DNA from: CAJCJE01 sp035948315
GTDB taxonomy: Bacteria > Actinomycetota > Actinomycetes > Mycobacteriales > Pseudonocardiaceae
NCBI GenBank assembly: GCA_035948315.1
Contig: DASZJG010000094.1
Coordinates: 1-64,000, forward strand
Reading direction: 5' to 3'
Length of the DNA: 64,000 nucleotides
How positions within the stretch are numbered: position 1 is the stretch's first letter; each line of letters opens with the position of its first letter. Shown here in pieces: positions 30,348-39,370 of this stretch. The translations under genes were made by a program, and so were the position numbers. Below the pieces are notes generated by a model, which had not been told where the DNA came from, did not search any database, and worked only from the letters and a program-made list of their open reading frames with translations.

Positions 30348-31444
30348 TCCCTAGAACCCACCGGCTCGTAGCGGCCGGATCCACCCAACATTCCACTGGC
30401 CAGGCCGAGGTAGACCGAGGCCATCTCGAATCGCAACGCCAGCACCGCGGCCCGCACCGCGATACCACCACTGGTCGTCTCCTCTTCGGGCTCGACCAGG
30501 TCCGCGCCGGGCAGGTCGTCGGTCGCGCCGAGCCGGTTGGCGATGTCCGACGGCTCGTCGGTGATCGACAGCAGCAGCACCCGAGGTCCACCGGGTACGA
30601 CGTCGTCCGGGTCGGCGAAGATGTCGGCGCCCGCACTGGCGCCGATCGCCGAGCGGTAGAGCACCCGGCGGCTACTGACCTGAGGGTACCCACCATGGCT
30701 AGCCACAACCCCGGCGAATCCGGCGAGCACCTCGGCGGCGTGCCAGGCGACCGCGGTGGCCACCCGGTCCAGGCCGGCGAGCAGCGGGGTGCGGTCGGCG
30801 ATGCGCAGCGCGAGCGACTTGGCCGGGTTCACGAACGACTCGAAGTTCGCGTGGTCGCGCTCGGCCTCCCGGTCCAGTTCGTCGGCGAGGGCATTGAGGT
30901 CGGTGCGCAGCAGGCCGAGCGTGTTCAGCACGATCAGGCCGGCGGCCAGCGCCCTCGGGAAGCCGAAGCCGGGCGGCAGGTCGATGCGCGGCGTCAGCAG
31001 CAGCGTGCCGGCCGCGGCCGCGGCGACCGGGCCGTCCTGCCCGGCGGTGACGACCACGGTCGCACCGAACCGGCGGGCCCGGTCGATCGACGCGGCCAGC
31101 GCGTGGTCACCGGGGTCGTCGCTGTGCACCAGGATCACGTCCAGCGGGCCGACCCAGGTGGGCACGTCCTCGCTGAGCACGACCGGCACCGGACAGGTCG
31201 GCGGCAGCAGCGCGACCAGCAGCTGGGCGACCGAAGGCGCAACGCCCGGCCTGGTCACGATGACCAGAGCCCGGGGCCGGTTGCCCGCCAGCGTGTCGAT
31301 GCCGATCTCGGCCGCGGTCTCGGCGGTGGCCCGCACCTGCGCGCCCGCCGAGGCAACGGCGCGCAGGCAGCCGCCGGCGCGCGCGTCGGCACTGGCCAGG
31401 CGTTCCGCGTCGTCCAGCAGGCTGTCGTCGAGCAAGGTGTTCAC
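30344..31444 (-). CDS. SIS-domain phosphosugar isomerase-like protein
   Basis: This is the 366-residue SIS-domain protein that sits between manB and manA in many actinobacteria, annotated as a bifunctional phosphoglucose/phosphomannose isomerase relative. It has a disrupted N-terminal SIS half (RPRALVIVTRPGVAPSVAQLL, VILVHSDDPGDHALAASIDRARRFGA) and C-terminal helices. The usual Ser-rich phosphosugar loop is replaced by TRPGVAPSVAQLL, so activity is uncertain. The gene overlaps trm112 upstream by 4 bases and manA downstream by 4. Confidence 0.85.
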   Translation of the reverse strand: MNTLLDDSLLDDAERLASADARAGGCLRAVASAGAQVRATAETAAEIGIDTLAGNRPRALVIVTRPGVAPSVAQLLVALLPPTCPVPVVLSEDVPTWVGPLDVILVHSDDPGDHALAASIDRARRFGATVVVTAGQDGPVAAAAAGTLLLTPRIDLPPGFGFPRALAAGLIVLNTLGLLRTDLNALADELDREAERDHANFESFVNPAKSLALRIADRTPLLAGLDRVATAVAWHAAEVLAGFAGVVASHGGYPQVSSRRVLYRSAIGASAGADIFADPDDVVPGGPRVLLLSITDEPSDIANRLGATDDLPGADLVEPEEETTSGGIAVRAAVLALRFEMASVYLGLASGMLGGSGRYEPVGSRE

Positions 31445-31668
31445 CCGCCCGCCGGATCAGGCGCGTCCGACGCGGCACCCTCCGGCAGGGTCGCCTCGTC
31501 GAGCAGGAGCACCGGGATGCCGTCCCGGACCGGGTACATCCGGCCGCAGGACGTGCAGGTCAACACGTCGGCGGACGGGTCGGTGGGCGAGCCGGTCCGC
31601 AGCGGGGCATGGTCGGGCGACGGGCAGGCCAGGATCTCCAAGAGCGTGGCGTCGAGCGCGACGGCCAT
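31441..31668 (-). CDS. Trm112 family protein
   Basis: This 75-residue zinc-ribbon-like protein carries LEILACPSPDHAPL, a CTSCGRMYPVRDGIPVLLLDEA segment and little else. Trm112 proteins in eukaryotes activate methyltransferases; the bacterial partner is not established. The start at ATG 31668 follows AAGGAGG with ideal spacing; an ATG 42 bases upstream is rejected. It is translationally coupled to the SIS gene. Confidence 0.9.
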   Translation of the reverse strand: MAVALDATLLEILACPSPDHAPLRTGSPTDPSADVLTCTSCGRMYPVRDGIPVLLLDEATLPEGAASDAPDPAGG

Positions 31669-31762
31669 CGTGCCTCCTTGTGGCGTGCGGGTCGGGTGGA
31701 CTACACCCATTGTCCGGGTCTACCAGATCCAGGTCACCGACCGGGCCCGATGCGGACACCGA

Positions 31763-33148
31763 TCACGCTCGGACGATCGCCAGAACGTCGTCGCGAAGTG
31801 CGGAAACGGCGTCGGCGTCGGCGGCCTCGATGTTGAGTCGCAGCAGCGGCTCGGTGTTGGAGGGCCGCAGGTTGAACCAGGAGCCGTCGGGCAGGTTCAC
31901 GGTGAGCCCGTCCAGCTCGTCCACGGTCACGCCGTCGCGGCTCGCGTACGCCTGCCTGACCGCGGCCATCCGGCCGGCCTGGTCGGACACGGTCGAGTTG
32001 ATCTCGCCGGAGGCGGCGTAGCGCGAGTACTCGGCGGTCAGCTCGGACAGCGGCCCCGGCTGGCCACCGAGCGCGGCGAGCACGTGCAGCGCGGCGAGCA
32101 TGCCGGTGTCGGCGCGCCAGAAGTCGCGGAAGTAGTAGTGCGCGGAGTGCTCACCACCGAAGATGGCCCCGGTGCTGGCCATCTCCTGCTTGATGAACGA
32201 GTGACCGACCCGGGTGCGCACCGGCGTGCCGCCGTGCTCGCGGACGATCTCCGGCACCCCCTTGGACGTGATCAGGTTGTGGATGATCGAGGAACCCGGG
32301 TCCTTGGCCAGTTCGCGCACGGCGACCAGCGCGGTGATCGAACTCGGGCTGACCGGCTCGCCGCGCTCGTCCACCACGAAGCAGCGGTCCGCGTCGCCGT
32401 CGAAGGCGACGCCCGCGTCCGCGCCGACCTCGCGCACCTTGGCCTGTAGGTCGACGATGTTCTTCGGGTCCAGCGGGTTCGCCTCGTGGTTGGGGAAGTT
32501 GCCGTCCAGCTCGAAGTACATCGGCACCACGTCCAGCGGCAGGCCGGCGAGCACGCTGGGCACGGTGTAGCCGCCCATGCCGTTGCCGGCGTCCACCACG
32601 ATCTTGAGCGGCCGGATCGAGCTGAGGTCGACCAGGCCGCGCAGGTACTTGCCGTAGTCGTCGAGCAGATTGCGTTCGCTGACCGTGCCCGGCGTGACGC
32701 CCTCGGCGTCCGGGGTCTCGGCCTCGATGTCGGCCTTGATGGTGGCCAGGCCGGTGTCCTGACCGACCGGGGCCGCGCCCGCCCGGCACATCTTGATGCC
32801 GTTGTAGCGCGCCGGGTTGTGGCTGGCGGTGAACATGGCACCGGGCAGGTTCAGGCTGCCGGAGGCGAAGTAGAGCATGTCGGTGCTGCACAGCCCGATG
32901 GACACCACGTCAAGGCCCTGCGCGGTCACGCCTTCGGCGAACGCGGCGGCCAGTGCGGGCGAGGAGTCACGCATGTCGTGGCCGACCACGACCGACGTGG
33001 TGTCGGCGCCGACCAGGCGGGCGAACGCCGCGCCGACCCTGCGGACCAGGTCGGCGTCCAGCTGCTCGCCGACCACCCCACGGATGTCGTAGGCCTTGAC
33101 GATGTCGGACAGGTCGCGCACGCCGGCTCCCGAAGCAGTAGATGTCAC
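31763..33148 (-). CDS. manB: Phosphomannomutase / phosphoglucomutase
   Basis: The enzyme moves phosphate between C6 and C1 of mannose (or glucose), giving mannose-1-phosphate for GDP-mannose. The phosphoserine loop is FTASHNPARYNGIKM, the metal-binding loop is VAFDGDADRCFVVDERG, the sugar-binding loop is GGEHSAHYYF and the phosphate loop is RPSNTEPLLRLN. The 461 residues fit. It starts the manB-trm112-SIS-manA operon; only 70 bases separate it from the DUF3499 gene upstream on the same strand. Confidence 0.95.
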   Translation of the reverse strand: MTSTASGAGVRDLSDIVKAYDIRGVVGEQLDADLVRRVGAAFARLVGADTTSVVVGHDMRDSSPALAAAFAEGVTAQGLDVVSIGLCSTDMLYFASGSLNLPGAMFTASHNPARYNGIKMCRAGAAPVGQDTGLATIKADIEAETPDAEGVTPGTVSERNLLDDYGKYLRGLVDLSSIRPLKIVVDAGNGMGGYTVPSVLAGLPLDVVPMYFELDGNFPNHEANPLDPKNIVDLQAKVREVGADAGVAFDGDADRCFVVDERGEPVSPSSITALVAVRELAKDPGSSIIHNLITSKGVPEIVREHGGTPVRTRVGHSFIKQEMASTGAIFGGEHSAHYYFRDFWRADTGMLAALHVLAALGGQPGPLSELTAEYSRYAASGEINSTVSDQAGRMAAVRQAYASRDGVTVDELDGLTVNLPDGSWFNLRPSNTEPLLRLNIEAADADAVSALRDDVLAIVRA

Positions 33149-33217
33149 CCGATGTGGCAGCTCAACATCACCGTGTGGCTGCGCCCGCAGCCTACCGGGG
33201 TGCCGGGGTGCGCCGCG

Positions 33218-33577
33218 TCAGTCCTCGATCGGGTCGGGCAGCACCCGCAGGTGCCCGCGCCGCCCGGAGGGAGTGTTCGGTTCCGGCGCCTCGACGAGGC
33301 GCTCGCGCCTGCCGGCCTCGCGCACGGCCTCGGCCAGCGCGGTCAGGTCGTCGTCGGACGGCGACTCGGCGGCGAACTCGCCCTCGTGTCGCACGACCTC
33401 CCAGCCGCGCGGCACGGTCAGTCGCAGCGCGTGCTCCTCGCACAGGTCGTAGGAGTGCGGCTCGGAGTAGGTGGCGAGTGGGCCGACGACAGCGGTCGAG
33501 TCCGCATAGGCGTACGTGAGTGTCGCGACGGCCGGGTTCAGACACCCGGTCCGCGAGCAACGCCTCACGCTCCGCAC
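33218..33577 (-). CDS. DUF3499 family protein
   Basis: This 119-residue conserved actinobacterial protein starts at a GTG (33577) with VRSVRRCSRTGCLNPAVATL and has CSRTGC plus DLCEEHALRL, a likely Cys/Cys..Cys/His metal site. A central YADSTAVVGPLATYSEPHSYDL segment and a variable charged tail follow. The function is unknown. It lies just upstream of manB, as its mycobacterial counterpart does, and may be co-transcribed. Confidence 0.88.
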   Translation of the reverse strand: MRSVRRCSRTGCLNPAVATLTYAYADSTAVVGPLATYSEPHSYDLCEEHALRLTVPRGWEVVRHEGEFAAESPSDDDLTALAEAVREAGRRERLVEAPEPNTPSGRRGHLRVLPDPIED

Positions 33578-33745
33578 AATCGCCGACGATAGCGCTTCCG
33601 GCCGACCGGCTGTCGTAAGACACACGGGGTTCTGCGTAGGCTTTGCCGAGGGCCGGTGCGACCTGCGGCGCAGCCGCTGGTCAACCCGGCGGAACCGGTT
33701 GGTCTGGTCAGCTCGTTGGTGGTGGTAACCGTGGTGAGGACACGC

Positions 33746-34186
33746 ATGCAGCGTCGACGTCGAGCGCGCCGGGACCGGCGCGGGCGAGGCTTGCGCGGCC
33801 TGCTCTACCCGGCGGACATGCCGGCCGCGCGCAGCCGCACCGAGCGCTTCGACGCGCTGGTGATCGAGGCGCTCGAACCGATCGAGGCGCGCTGGCGCAC
33901 CGAGCTGACCGATCTCGACGTCGCCGTTGACGACGTGCCGGACCTGCGCGTCGACCCGAAGCAGGAGGTCCTTGAGGACCGCGACGTGCCGCTGGCCCGG
34001 CTGGTGCCGGCCGGGGTCGACCGGCGCGGCCAGCCGACCAGGGCCCGGATCGTGGTCTACCGCAGGCCGCTTGAGGTGCGCGCCCGGGACGGCGCCGACC
34101 TGGCCGACCTGGTGCACGAGGTGCTGGTGGAGCAGGTCGCCGCCTACCTCAACCTCGACCCGGACGTGGTCGACGGCGAGTCCTGA
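33746..34186 (+). CDS. Predicted metallopeptidase-family small protein
   Basis: This 146-residue protein occupies the position of the zincin-like family protein that lies between DUF3499 and whiB2 in actinobacteria. The N-terminus is highly basic (MQRRRRARRDRRGRG), then FDALVIEALEPIEARW, VDDVPDLRVDPKQEV and VYRRPLEVRARDGADL. At the place of the family zinc helix it reads VHEVLVEQVAAYLN, that is HExxxE rather than HExxH, so the second zinc His is not obvious. Start ATG 33746 with GAGG 7 bases upstream; GTG 33734 is an alternative. It is divergent from the DUF3499 gene. Confidence 0.75.
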   Translation: MQRRRRARRDRRGRGLRGLLYPADMPAARSRTERFDALVIEALEPIEARWRTELTDLDVAVDDVPDLRVDPKQEVLEDRDVPLARLVPAGVDRRGQPTRARIVVYRRPLEVRARDGADLADLVHEVLVEQVAAYLNLDPDVVDGES

Positions 34187-34189
34187 GGC

Positions 34190-37100
34190 TCAGCGCCTGC
34201 TCGGGATCGCGGTCAGCGCAGCGAACAGCAGCACCGCCGCCTGCACGAGCAGCAGCACGTCGCGCAGGGCGGCAGGCTGCCAGATCTGCACGTCCGCGCC
34301 GTCCAGCGGGACGACCACACCGACAAGGTGACCCCAGGCCGTGGTGATCGGCGCGGGCTGGCCGTTGATCGTCGCCTGCCAGCCCGGTTCGTCCTCGGCC
34401 GCGAGCACGAGCAGTCGCCCGGCCGCGCCCTCGGACACCCGCACCGCGATCTCCGGCGGGGCCGCGTCGACCGGGCTGATGCCGACCACGCCGAGCTGCG
34501 TCGGCGGACGGCCACCGGTGACGGCCGAGCGGGCCAGCGCGGTCGAGATCAGCGTGGCGGCGCCGCTGGCCGGTTGCAGCCGCAGCACCGGCCGGCCGGC
34601 CGACGCGTTCGGCACCGGCGACACCAGCTCGCCGGCCAGCGACTCGAGCCGGTGCGCGGTGGCCTGGTCGGGCGCGACCACGAACAGCACGCCCGCGATG
34701 GCCGCGTTCGCGACCGCGTCCTTGGCCGTGTTCGGATCGGTCCCGCGCAGTCCGCTGTCCCAGCCGGCGATCCGGCGGAGTGCGCCGGGCACCGGGGCGA
34801 TGTCGTCGTCGCCGAACGCGGGCGTGCGGCCGGCCGCGACCCGCGCCGGTTGGCCGTCGGTTGCCATGACGAGCACGGAGCGTCCGGTCGCGGACAGCTC
34901 GCTGGTGAGCACCGGCGCCAACATGGGCTCGCCGCCCGCGCGCAGCGGTCCGGTCCGGCCGGCGAGCACGTCGCCATAGGCGAGGCCCAGCACCGCGAGC
35001 ACGCCGAGGCCGGCCACCACCCGCACGATCGGCGCCGGTCCGGTTGTGGACCGGGCCTTGCGTCGCAGGTCGGCTCGGCAGCTGCCGAGCACGATCCACA
35101 GCAGCCCGGCGCCTGCCACGATCAGTCCGGGTCCGGTGCTGAACAACGCCGTCCCGCCTGCGAAACCCGGCAGCGCGACCGTGGCGAGCACTCCGATGGC
35201 AAGGGCACCGAGCAGCAGCAACGCGACCCCGGGCAGCACCGCGCGGCGCGGCCGGGCCACCACCGCGACGATCGCGGCCAGCCCGACCAGTGCCCCGAAC
35301 CAGCGCACCGAACCCGGTCCGCCCGGATCGAGCACGAGCAGATCGGTCAGGTGACCGGGGCCGGACGGGGTCGAGTTGCCGATGCCGGACAGCAGCAGGC
35401 TCGGCTGTTCCAGTACCACGGCGGGCCACGGAACGAGCAGTGCCAACGGCAACAGCACCACCGCGAACAACGCCGCGACGCGCCGACGGCCGTCGCCGTG
35501 CCCGCCCGGCACGACCACGAACCCGACCAGCGCGAACACCAGCACCAGCAGGTGCACCAGGGGCGCGAAGGCGCCGATCACCGCGAGCCCGATCGAACTG
35601 GTCGCCGCCGTGGACAGCCACGAGTTGGCCCCGCTGCGCCTGGTCGTCGGGTTGAGCACGGCGACGACGCCGACCAGCACCGGCGGCAGCAGGATGTGCA
35701 CGATCACCACGTCCAGCCGGCCCTGCGCGACCGCGGCCGTCGCGGGCGGCAGCAGCGCGTAGCCGGCGGCGAGCAGGGCGCGCACCGCGCGCGGCACCGC
35801 GACCCGGCGGGTCGCCAGGTAGGCGAGCAGGCCGGCCAGCGGCGCGTCGCCGAGCAGCAGCACGGCCACCGCGGCGTGCGGTCCGCCGAACGGATAGAGC
35901 AGCGTGCCAAGGATTCCGAGCACCGCGAGCGCGGCAGGCGCGGGCGTCGTACTGCCGCCGCTGACGCCGTGCCAGGTGGCCAGGTATTCCGACCAGGTGC
36001 CGGAAAGTCCTTGTGCGGGCAGCAAACCGCCGCCGGACAGATCCAGGCCGAGCCGGTTGTGGTTGACCAGCAAGGAGATCGCGGTCAGCGCGAGGACCAG
36101 CAGCACCGGCGGGGCGAGCAGCAGCTCCCGCGCGATCCGCCCACGGCCCACGTCCACCAGTACCAGCTCGCGCCCGATCCGCACGGCAGGCCCGGTTCTC
36201 GGCACCGGCGACGGGCGCGGCCGGGGGCTGGGCCGCAGCCCGCCCGGCAGCCCGGACGGTTCGGCCAGCGGCACCACAACGGCGGTGGCCGGACGACGCA
36301 GGCCCGCCGTGCGCCGCGAACCGGTTCGCCCGAGCGCGCCCGCCGGCAGCGCGGCTGGTCCGATCGGAGGGCTCGATTCCGGTTGGTACTCCGGCAGAAT
36401 CCGCGCGGACGCCCGCTCGGCCGGCAGCCTGCCGAGCGCCACATCCGCGGCGACCCGGCGGCGCACCCAGTTGACCGCCCCGGTGCGCAACAGGTTGCGC
36501 AGTCTGGTGAGCCGACTGGTGAGCAACCCGCGCACCGCACCGCCCGCACGCGGCAACGTGCGCCGGCGCCGGGCCCGCGCGGCCCGCAATCCGGCCCCGC
36601 CGCTCACCAGCCAGCGCGCGGCGCGCAGTTCCGCGCCCGCGTCCGTAGTTCTACGTAGTAACAGGAAACCCAAGGCCCGCAACGCACTCAGCGCGATCAG
36701 CCGGGGCAGGCCGATGACGAATGCCGGTGTTACACAGTTGACGAGCAGCGTGCGCATGCCGTGCGCGCGGTCCACCGACCGCAACACCGGCCCCGGTGGT
36801 TCGGGCACCGCGTCCAGCGGCCGCAGCCCGCGCGCCGCGGCGCGCGCATGTCGCAGACGCGCCGCCGGCACGCACAGCACCACCTGCCCGAATCGGTTGA
36901 CCCGCCAACCGAAATCCAGGTCGTCGCACAGCAGCGCCAGGGCCGGGTCGAACCCGTGCAGGCTCTCCCAGGTGCCCCGGCGGATCAGCGCGCCTGCCGA
37001 GGAGACCGCGAGCACCTCGGTACTCTGCTCGAATCCGCTGGGCTGGAATCCGGCCTGCTGAAATCCGGACTGCTCGAACCGACGGCTTTCGCTGCCCTCC

Positions 37101-37708
37101 CGGTCGTCCCCTTGATCGATTTCGTCGGATTCGTGTCCGGGTTTGTCCGGTGCAATTGTTTCCCGGTTCGCCGGGACCGATTCCCAGTCCACTTCGGTCG
37201 GTCCGATGCCGGTCTGCCGGTGCCCGGACGCGTCGGTGGACAGGCCGACCTCGACCACGAGTCGAGGGTCGTCCCAGTCCAGCGCGAGCGGCCCGAGCAT
37301 GCCGACCGACGGCGAGAGTTCGGCCGCGTTCAACAACACGCCGAGACAACCCGGTTCCGGTGCGCAGTCGTCGTGCAGCAACCACAACCACTGCCCGGGA
37401 TCTCCCCAGCGCACCAGCGCCACGTCCAGCGCCTGCTGAACGGCCGCACCGAACCCGGTGTCCTGCTCGACGGTGAGCACGCCGTCCAGCACCGCGTCCG
37501 GGCCGCTCGCGGCCGCGCCGAGCAGCGCGGCCGTGCGGTCGGTCGAGCCGGTGTCCACGGCGAGTACGTGCCTCGGTCGCGGCGCCAGCGCCCGCAACGC
37601 GTCCAGTGCTGCGCCGAGCCAGGCATCACCGTTGTGGCAGACCAGGACCGCGAGAACCGGCACGGTACGCAGCCGAGCGAGACGCCGACCGGCAGCTTGG
37701 TGGGCCAC
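34190..37708 (-). CDS. Large GT2 membrane glycosyltransferase
   Basis: This 1172-residue protein has an N-terminal family 2 glycosyltransferase domain (LAVLVCHNGDAWLGAAL near 18, AVDTGSTDRT, then WLWLLHDDCAP as the metal-binding DxD-like site near 112). An acceptor-site CDDLDFGWRVNRFG follows. A basic hydrophobic linker and then about 10 or more membrane segments follow (for example LLAPPVLLVLALTAISLLV, LAIGVLATVALPGFAGG). The last third ends in a soluble beta-rich domain (GVVVPLDGADVQIWQPAAL) and a final TM. Between residues 165 and 230 there is an unusual acidic linker with a fourfold pentapeptide repeat. It probably transfers a sugar to a lipid-linked envelope polymer; the specific product is unknown. 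Confidence 0.87.
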   Translation of the reverse strand: MAHQAAGRRLARLRTVPVLAVLVCHNGDAWLGAALDALRALAPRPRHVLAVDTGSTDRTAALLGAAASGPDAVLDGVLTVEQDTGFGAAVQQALDVALVRWGDPGQWLWLLHDDCAPEPGCLGVLLNAAELSPSVGMLGPLALDWDDPRLVVEVGLSTDASGHRQTGIGPTEVDWESVPANRETIAPDKPGHESDEIDQGDDREGSESRRFEQSGFQQAGFQPSGFEQSTEVLAVSSAGALIRRGTWESLHGFDPALALLCDDLDFGWRVNRFGQVVLCVPAARLRHARAAARGLRPLDAVPEPPGPVLRSVDRAHGMRTLLVNCVTPAFVIGLPRLIALSALRALGFLLLRRTTDAGAELRAARWLVSGGAGLRAARARRRRTLPRAGGAVRGLLTSRLTRLRNLLRTGAVNWVRRRVAADVALGRLPAERASARILPEYQPESSPPIGPAALPAGALGRTGSRRTAGLRRPATAVVVPLAEPSGLPGGLRPSPRPRPSPVPRTGPAVRIGRELVLVDVGRGRIARELLLAPPVLLVLALTAISLLVNHNRLGLDLSGGGLLPAQGLSGTWSEYLATWHGVSGGSTTPAPAALAVLGILGTLLYPFGGPHAAVAVLLLGDAPLAGLLAYLATRRVAVPRAVRALLAAGYALLPPATAAVAQGRLDVVIVHILLPPVLVGVVAVLNPTTRRSGANSWLSTAATSSIGLAVIGAFAPLVHLLVLVFALVGFVVVPGGHGDGRRRVAALFAVVLLPLALLVPWPAVVLEQPSLLLSGIGNSTPSGPGHLTDLLVLDPGGPGSVRWFGALVGLAAIVAVVARPRRAVLPGVALLLLGALAIGVLATVALPGFAGGTALFSTGPGLIVAGAGLLWIVLGSCRADLRRKARSTTGPAPIVRVVAGLGVLAVLGLAYGDVLAGRTGPLRAGGEPMLAPVLTSELSATGRSVLVMATDGQPARVAAGRTPAFGDDDIAPVPGALRRIAGWDSGLRGTDPNTAKDAVANAAIAGVLFVVAPDQATAHRLESLAGELVSPVPNASAGRPVLRLQPASGAATLISTALARSAVTGGRPPTQLGVVGISPVDAAPPEIAVRVSEGAAGRLLVLAAEDEPGWQATINGQPAPITTAWGHLVGVVVPLDGADVQIWQPAALRDVLLLVQAAVLLFAALTAIPSRR
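37019..37078 (-). repeat. Four 15-bp tandem repeats encoding F-(E/Q)-x-(S/A)-(G/T)
   Basis: Within the large GT2 gene residues 211-230 read FEQSG, FQQAG, FQPSG, FEQST, encoded by four consecutive 15-bp units. They lie in a hydrophilic linker inside the catalytic domain, upstream of the acceptor-site motif. Confidence 0.85.
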
Positions 37709-37910
37709 TACCGCGCACCGCCGGGCCGGGGTCGAAACCCTGGCTTCGACACTGGCTTCAACTCAGGGGAAAAACCACCCGTCCGAGTTACACCACACCG
37801 GGCGAACATGACCTCCAGTCGCGGTCACGGCGCGACGCTGCGGCGCACCAGAACAGACACAGTAACGTCGGCCCCTCAACCGACGTGACCCGTGCCTCGT
37901 CACCGATGCG

Positions 37911-38225
37911 TCACACGGCGCGTTTCTTGAGCTTGCGGCGCTCCCGCTCGGAAAGCCCGCCCCAGATACCGAACCGCTCATCGTGTTCGAGCGCGTACTC
38001 CAGGCACTCGGAACGCACCTCGCAGCCAAGGCAGATCCGCTTGGCCTCGCGGGTGGAACCGCCCTTCTCCGGGAAGAACGCCTCCGGATCGGTCTGTGCG
38101 CACAGCGCGCGTTCCTGCCATTCCTGTTCCTCGTCGGTGACCTCGAAGAGGTCGACGAGGACACCCAGTTCCTCGGTTGGCGTGTCGTCCCACTCCACGA
38201 CCCGCTCTTCTGCTACTTCTGACAT
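37911..38225 (-). CDS. whiB2: WhiB2-type iron-sulfur regulator
   Basis: WhiB proteins bind a 4Fe-4S cluster and act with the main sigma factor. Cys42, Cys65, Cys68 and Cys74 form the cluster site (ALCAQTDPEAFFPEKGG, ICLGCEVRSECLEYAL), followed by the GIWGGLSERERRKLKK turn and basic tail. It is 104 residues from ATG 38225, which follows AGGAGG; an ATG 27 bases upstream is less good. The order between the sugar genes and fbiA and the acidic N-terminus (VVEWDDTPTEELGVLVDLFE) match WhiB2/WhmD, which controls septation. Confidence 0.92.
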   Translation of the reverse strand: MSEVAEERVVEWDDTPTEELGVLVDLFEVTDEEQEWQERALCAQTDPEAFFPEKGGSTREAKRICLGCEVRSECLEYALEHDERFGIWGGLSERERRKLKKRAV

Positions 38226-38492
38226 CCCCGTCCGCCTCCTGCCTTTCCGCACTCCCCGATGGCGGACACCATTCGCCGCCGGATGTTGGCGATGAATGAC
38301 ACCAATGTGATTACACCCGTGTCATGCCAGGCGGTCAAGCGAAGTCAACCCGAGCGGGGGACACCGGACGCGCCGAAAATGTGGCAGTGAAGGCCAGAGC
38401 TGTCCGTTGTGGGCACGCCAAAATTTCCGGCGATCACGGTAGAAATCCGGTACCGCCGAACGCCGGGATCAACAACGCGGCAGACTGGTGCG

Positions 38493-39257
38493 GTGAAGCG
38501 ACCAGTAGTCAGCCCACTGTTCCTCGTCATCATCCTCGTCGCCATCGGTGGCGCGCTGCTGTGCACGGTGAACTCCTCGGCGGCGGCGACCGCCGGCACG
38601 GTGCTGCTGGTGATCGGCGGCTGGGGCTTCGCACTGTGCCTGCACGAGTTCGGGCACGCCTACGTGGCGCTCAAGGGCGGTGACTTCTCGGTACGGGCCA
38701 AGGGATATCTCACCCTGGACCCGCGCCGCTACACCGATCCGGTGTTCAGCCTGGTGCTGCCGCTGCTGTTCCTGCTGATCGGCGGCGTCCCGCTGCCCGG
38801 CGGCGCGGTGTGGATCAACCACCACGCGATCCGCTCCCGCAAAATGGACTGCCTCGTCTCGCTGGCCGGACCACTGTCCAACCTGGCCGTGGGCATCGTG
38901 CTCAGCGAGATCATCGGCGCGGTCTGGCCGGACTTCCTCAGCGGCCTCGGCTCGCCACTCGCGATGGCCCTGTCCTACCTGGCCGAGCTGCAGTTCGTCG
39001 CGTTCATCATCAACATCCTGCCCGTCCCCGGCCTGGACGGCTGGGGTGCGATCGAGCCGTGGCTCTCGGCCGAGGCCAAGCGGTTCGGCCAGCAGGTCCG
39101 CCCGTGGGCGCCGCTGGTGCTCTTCGCCGTGCTGATCGGCCTGCCCGGCATCGGCCAGGTGCTCTACCAGGGCGCGGACGCCATCTTCGGCGCGTTCCAC
39201 GGCACGCCGGACCTCGCTCACCTCGGCCAGAGCACGTTCCTGTTCTGGCGGCACTGA
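38493..39257 (+). CDS. Site-2 protease family (M50) membrane peptidase
   Basis: This 254-residue polytopic protein carries the zinc motif CLHEFGHAYVALKGG (HExxH) in the second membrane segment and a late LPVPGLDGWGAIEP, the counterpart of the third ligand motif NxDG. TM1 (FLVIILVAIGGALLCTV), two more hydrophobic blocks and a C-terminal TM are visible. It probably cleaves membrane-anchored regulators or signal-peptide remnants. GTG 38493 (VKRPVVSPLF) is the chosen start. It is divergent from whiB2 and precedes fbiA by 114 bases. Confidence 0.88.
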   Translation: MKRPVVSPLFLVIILVAIGGALLCTVNSSAAATAGTVLLVIGGWGFALCLHEFGHAYVALKGGDFSVRAKGYLTLDPRRYTDPVFSLVLPLLFLLIGGVPLPGGAVWINHHAIRSRKMDCLVSLAGPLSNLAVGIVLSEIIGAVWPDFLSGLGSPLAMALSYLAELQFVAFIINILPVPGLDGWGAIEPWLSAEAKRFGQQVRPWAPLVLFAVLIGLPGIGQVLYQGADAIFGAFHGTPDLAHLGQSTFLFWRH

Positions 39258-39260
39258 GCC

Positions 39261-39299
39261 CCGGAGGGAACAGACTCGGCCCTGGAGGGAACAGACTCG
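39261..39299 (+). repeat. Two near-identical 18-bp direct repeats before fbiA
   Basis: CCGGAGGGAACAGACTCG (39261) and CTGGAGGGAACAGACTCG (39282) repeat with a 21-base period just after the peptidase stop. Two helical turns of spacing would suit a tandem operator or a local duplication. Confidence 0.7.
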
Positions 39300-39370
39300 C
39301 CCGCTTGATCGTTTCCCAGCAGGCGGGTGGCCGCCCGGCAGCCCCTGAGCACGTGCGAGGATGCCCCTCT

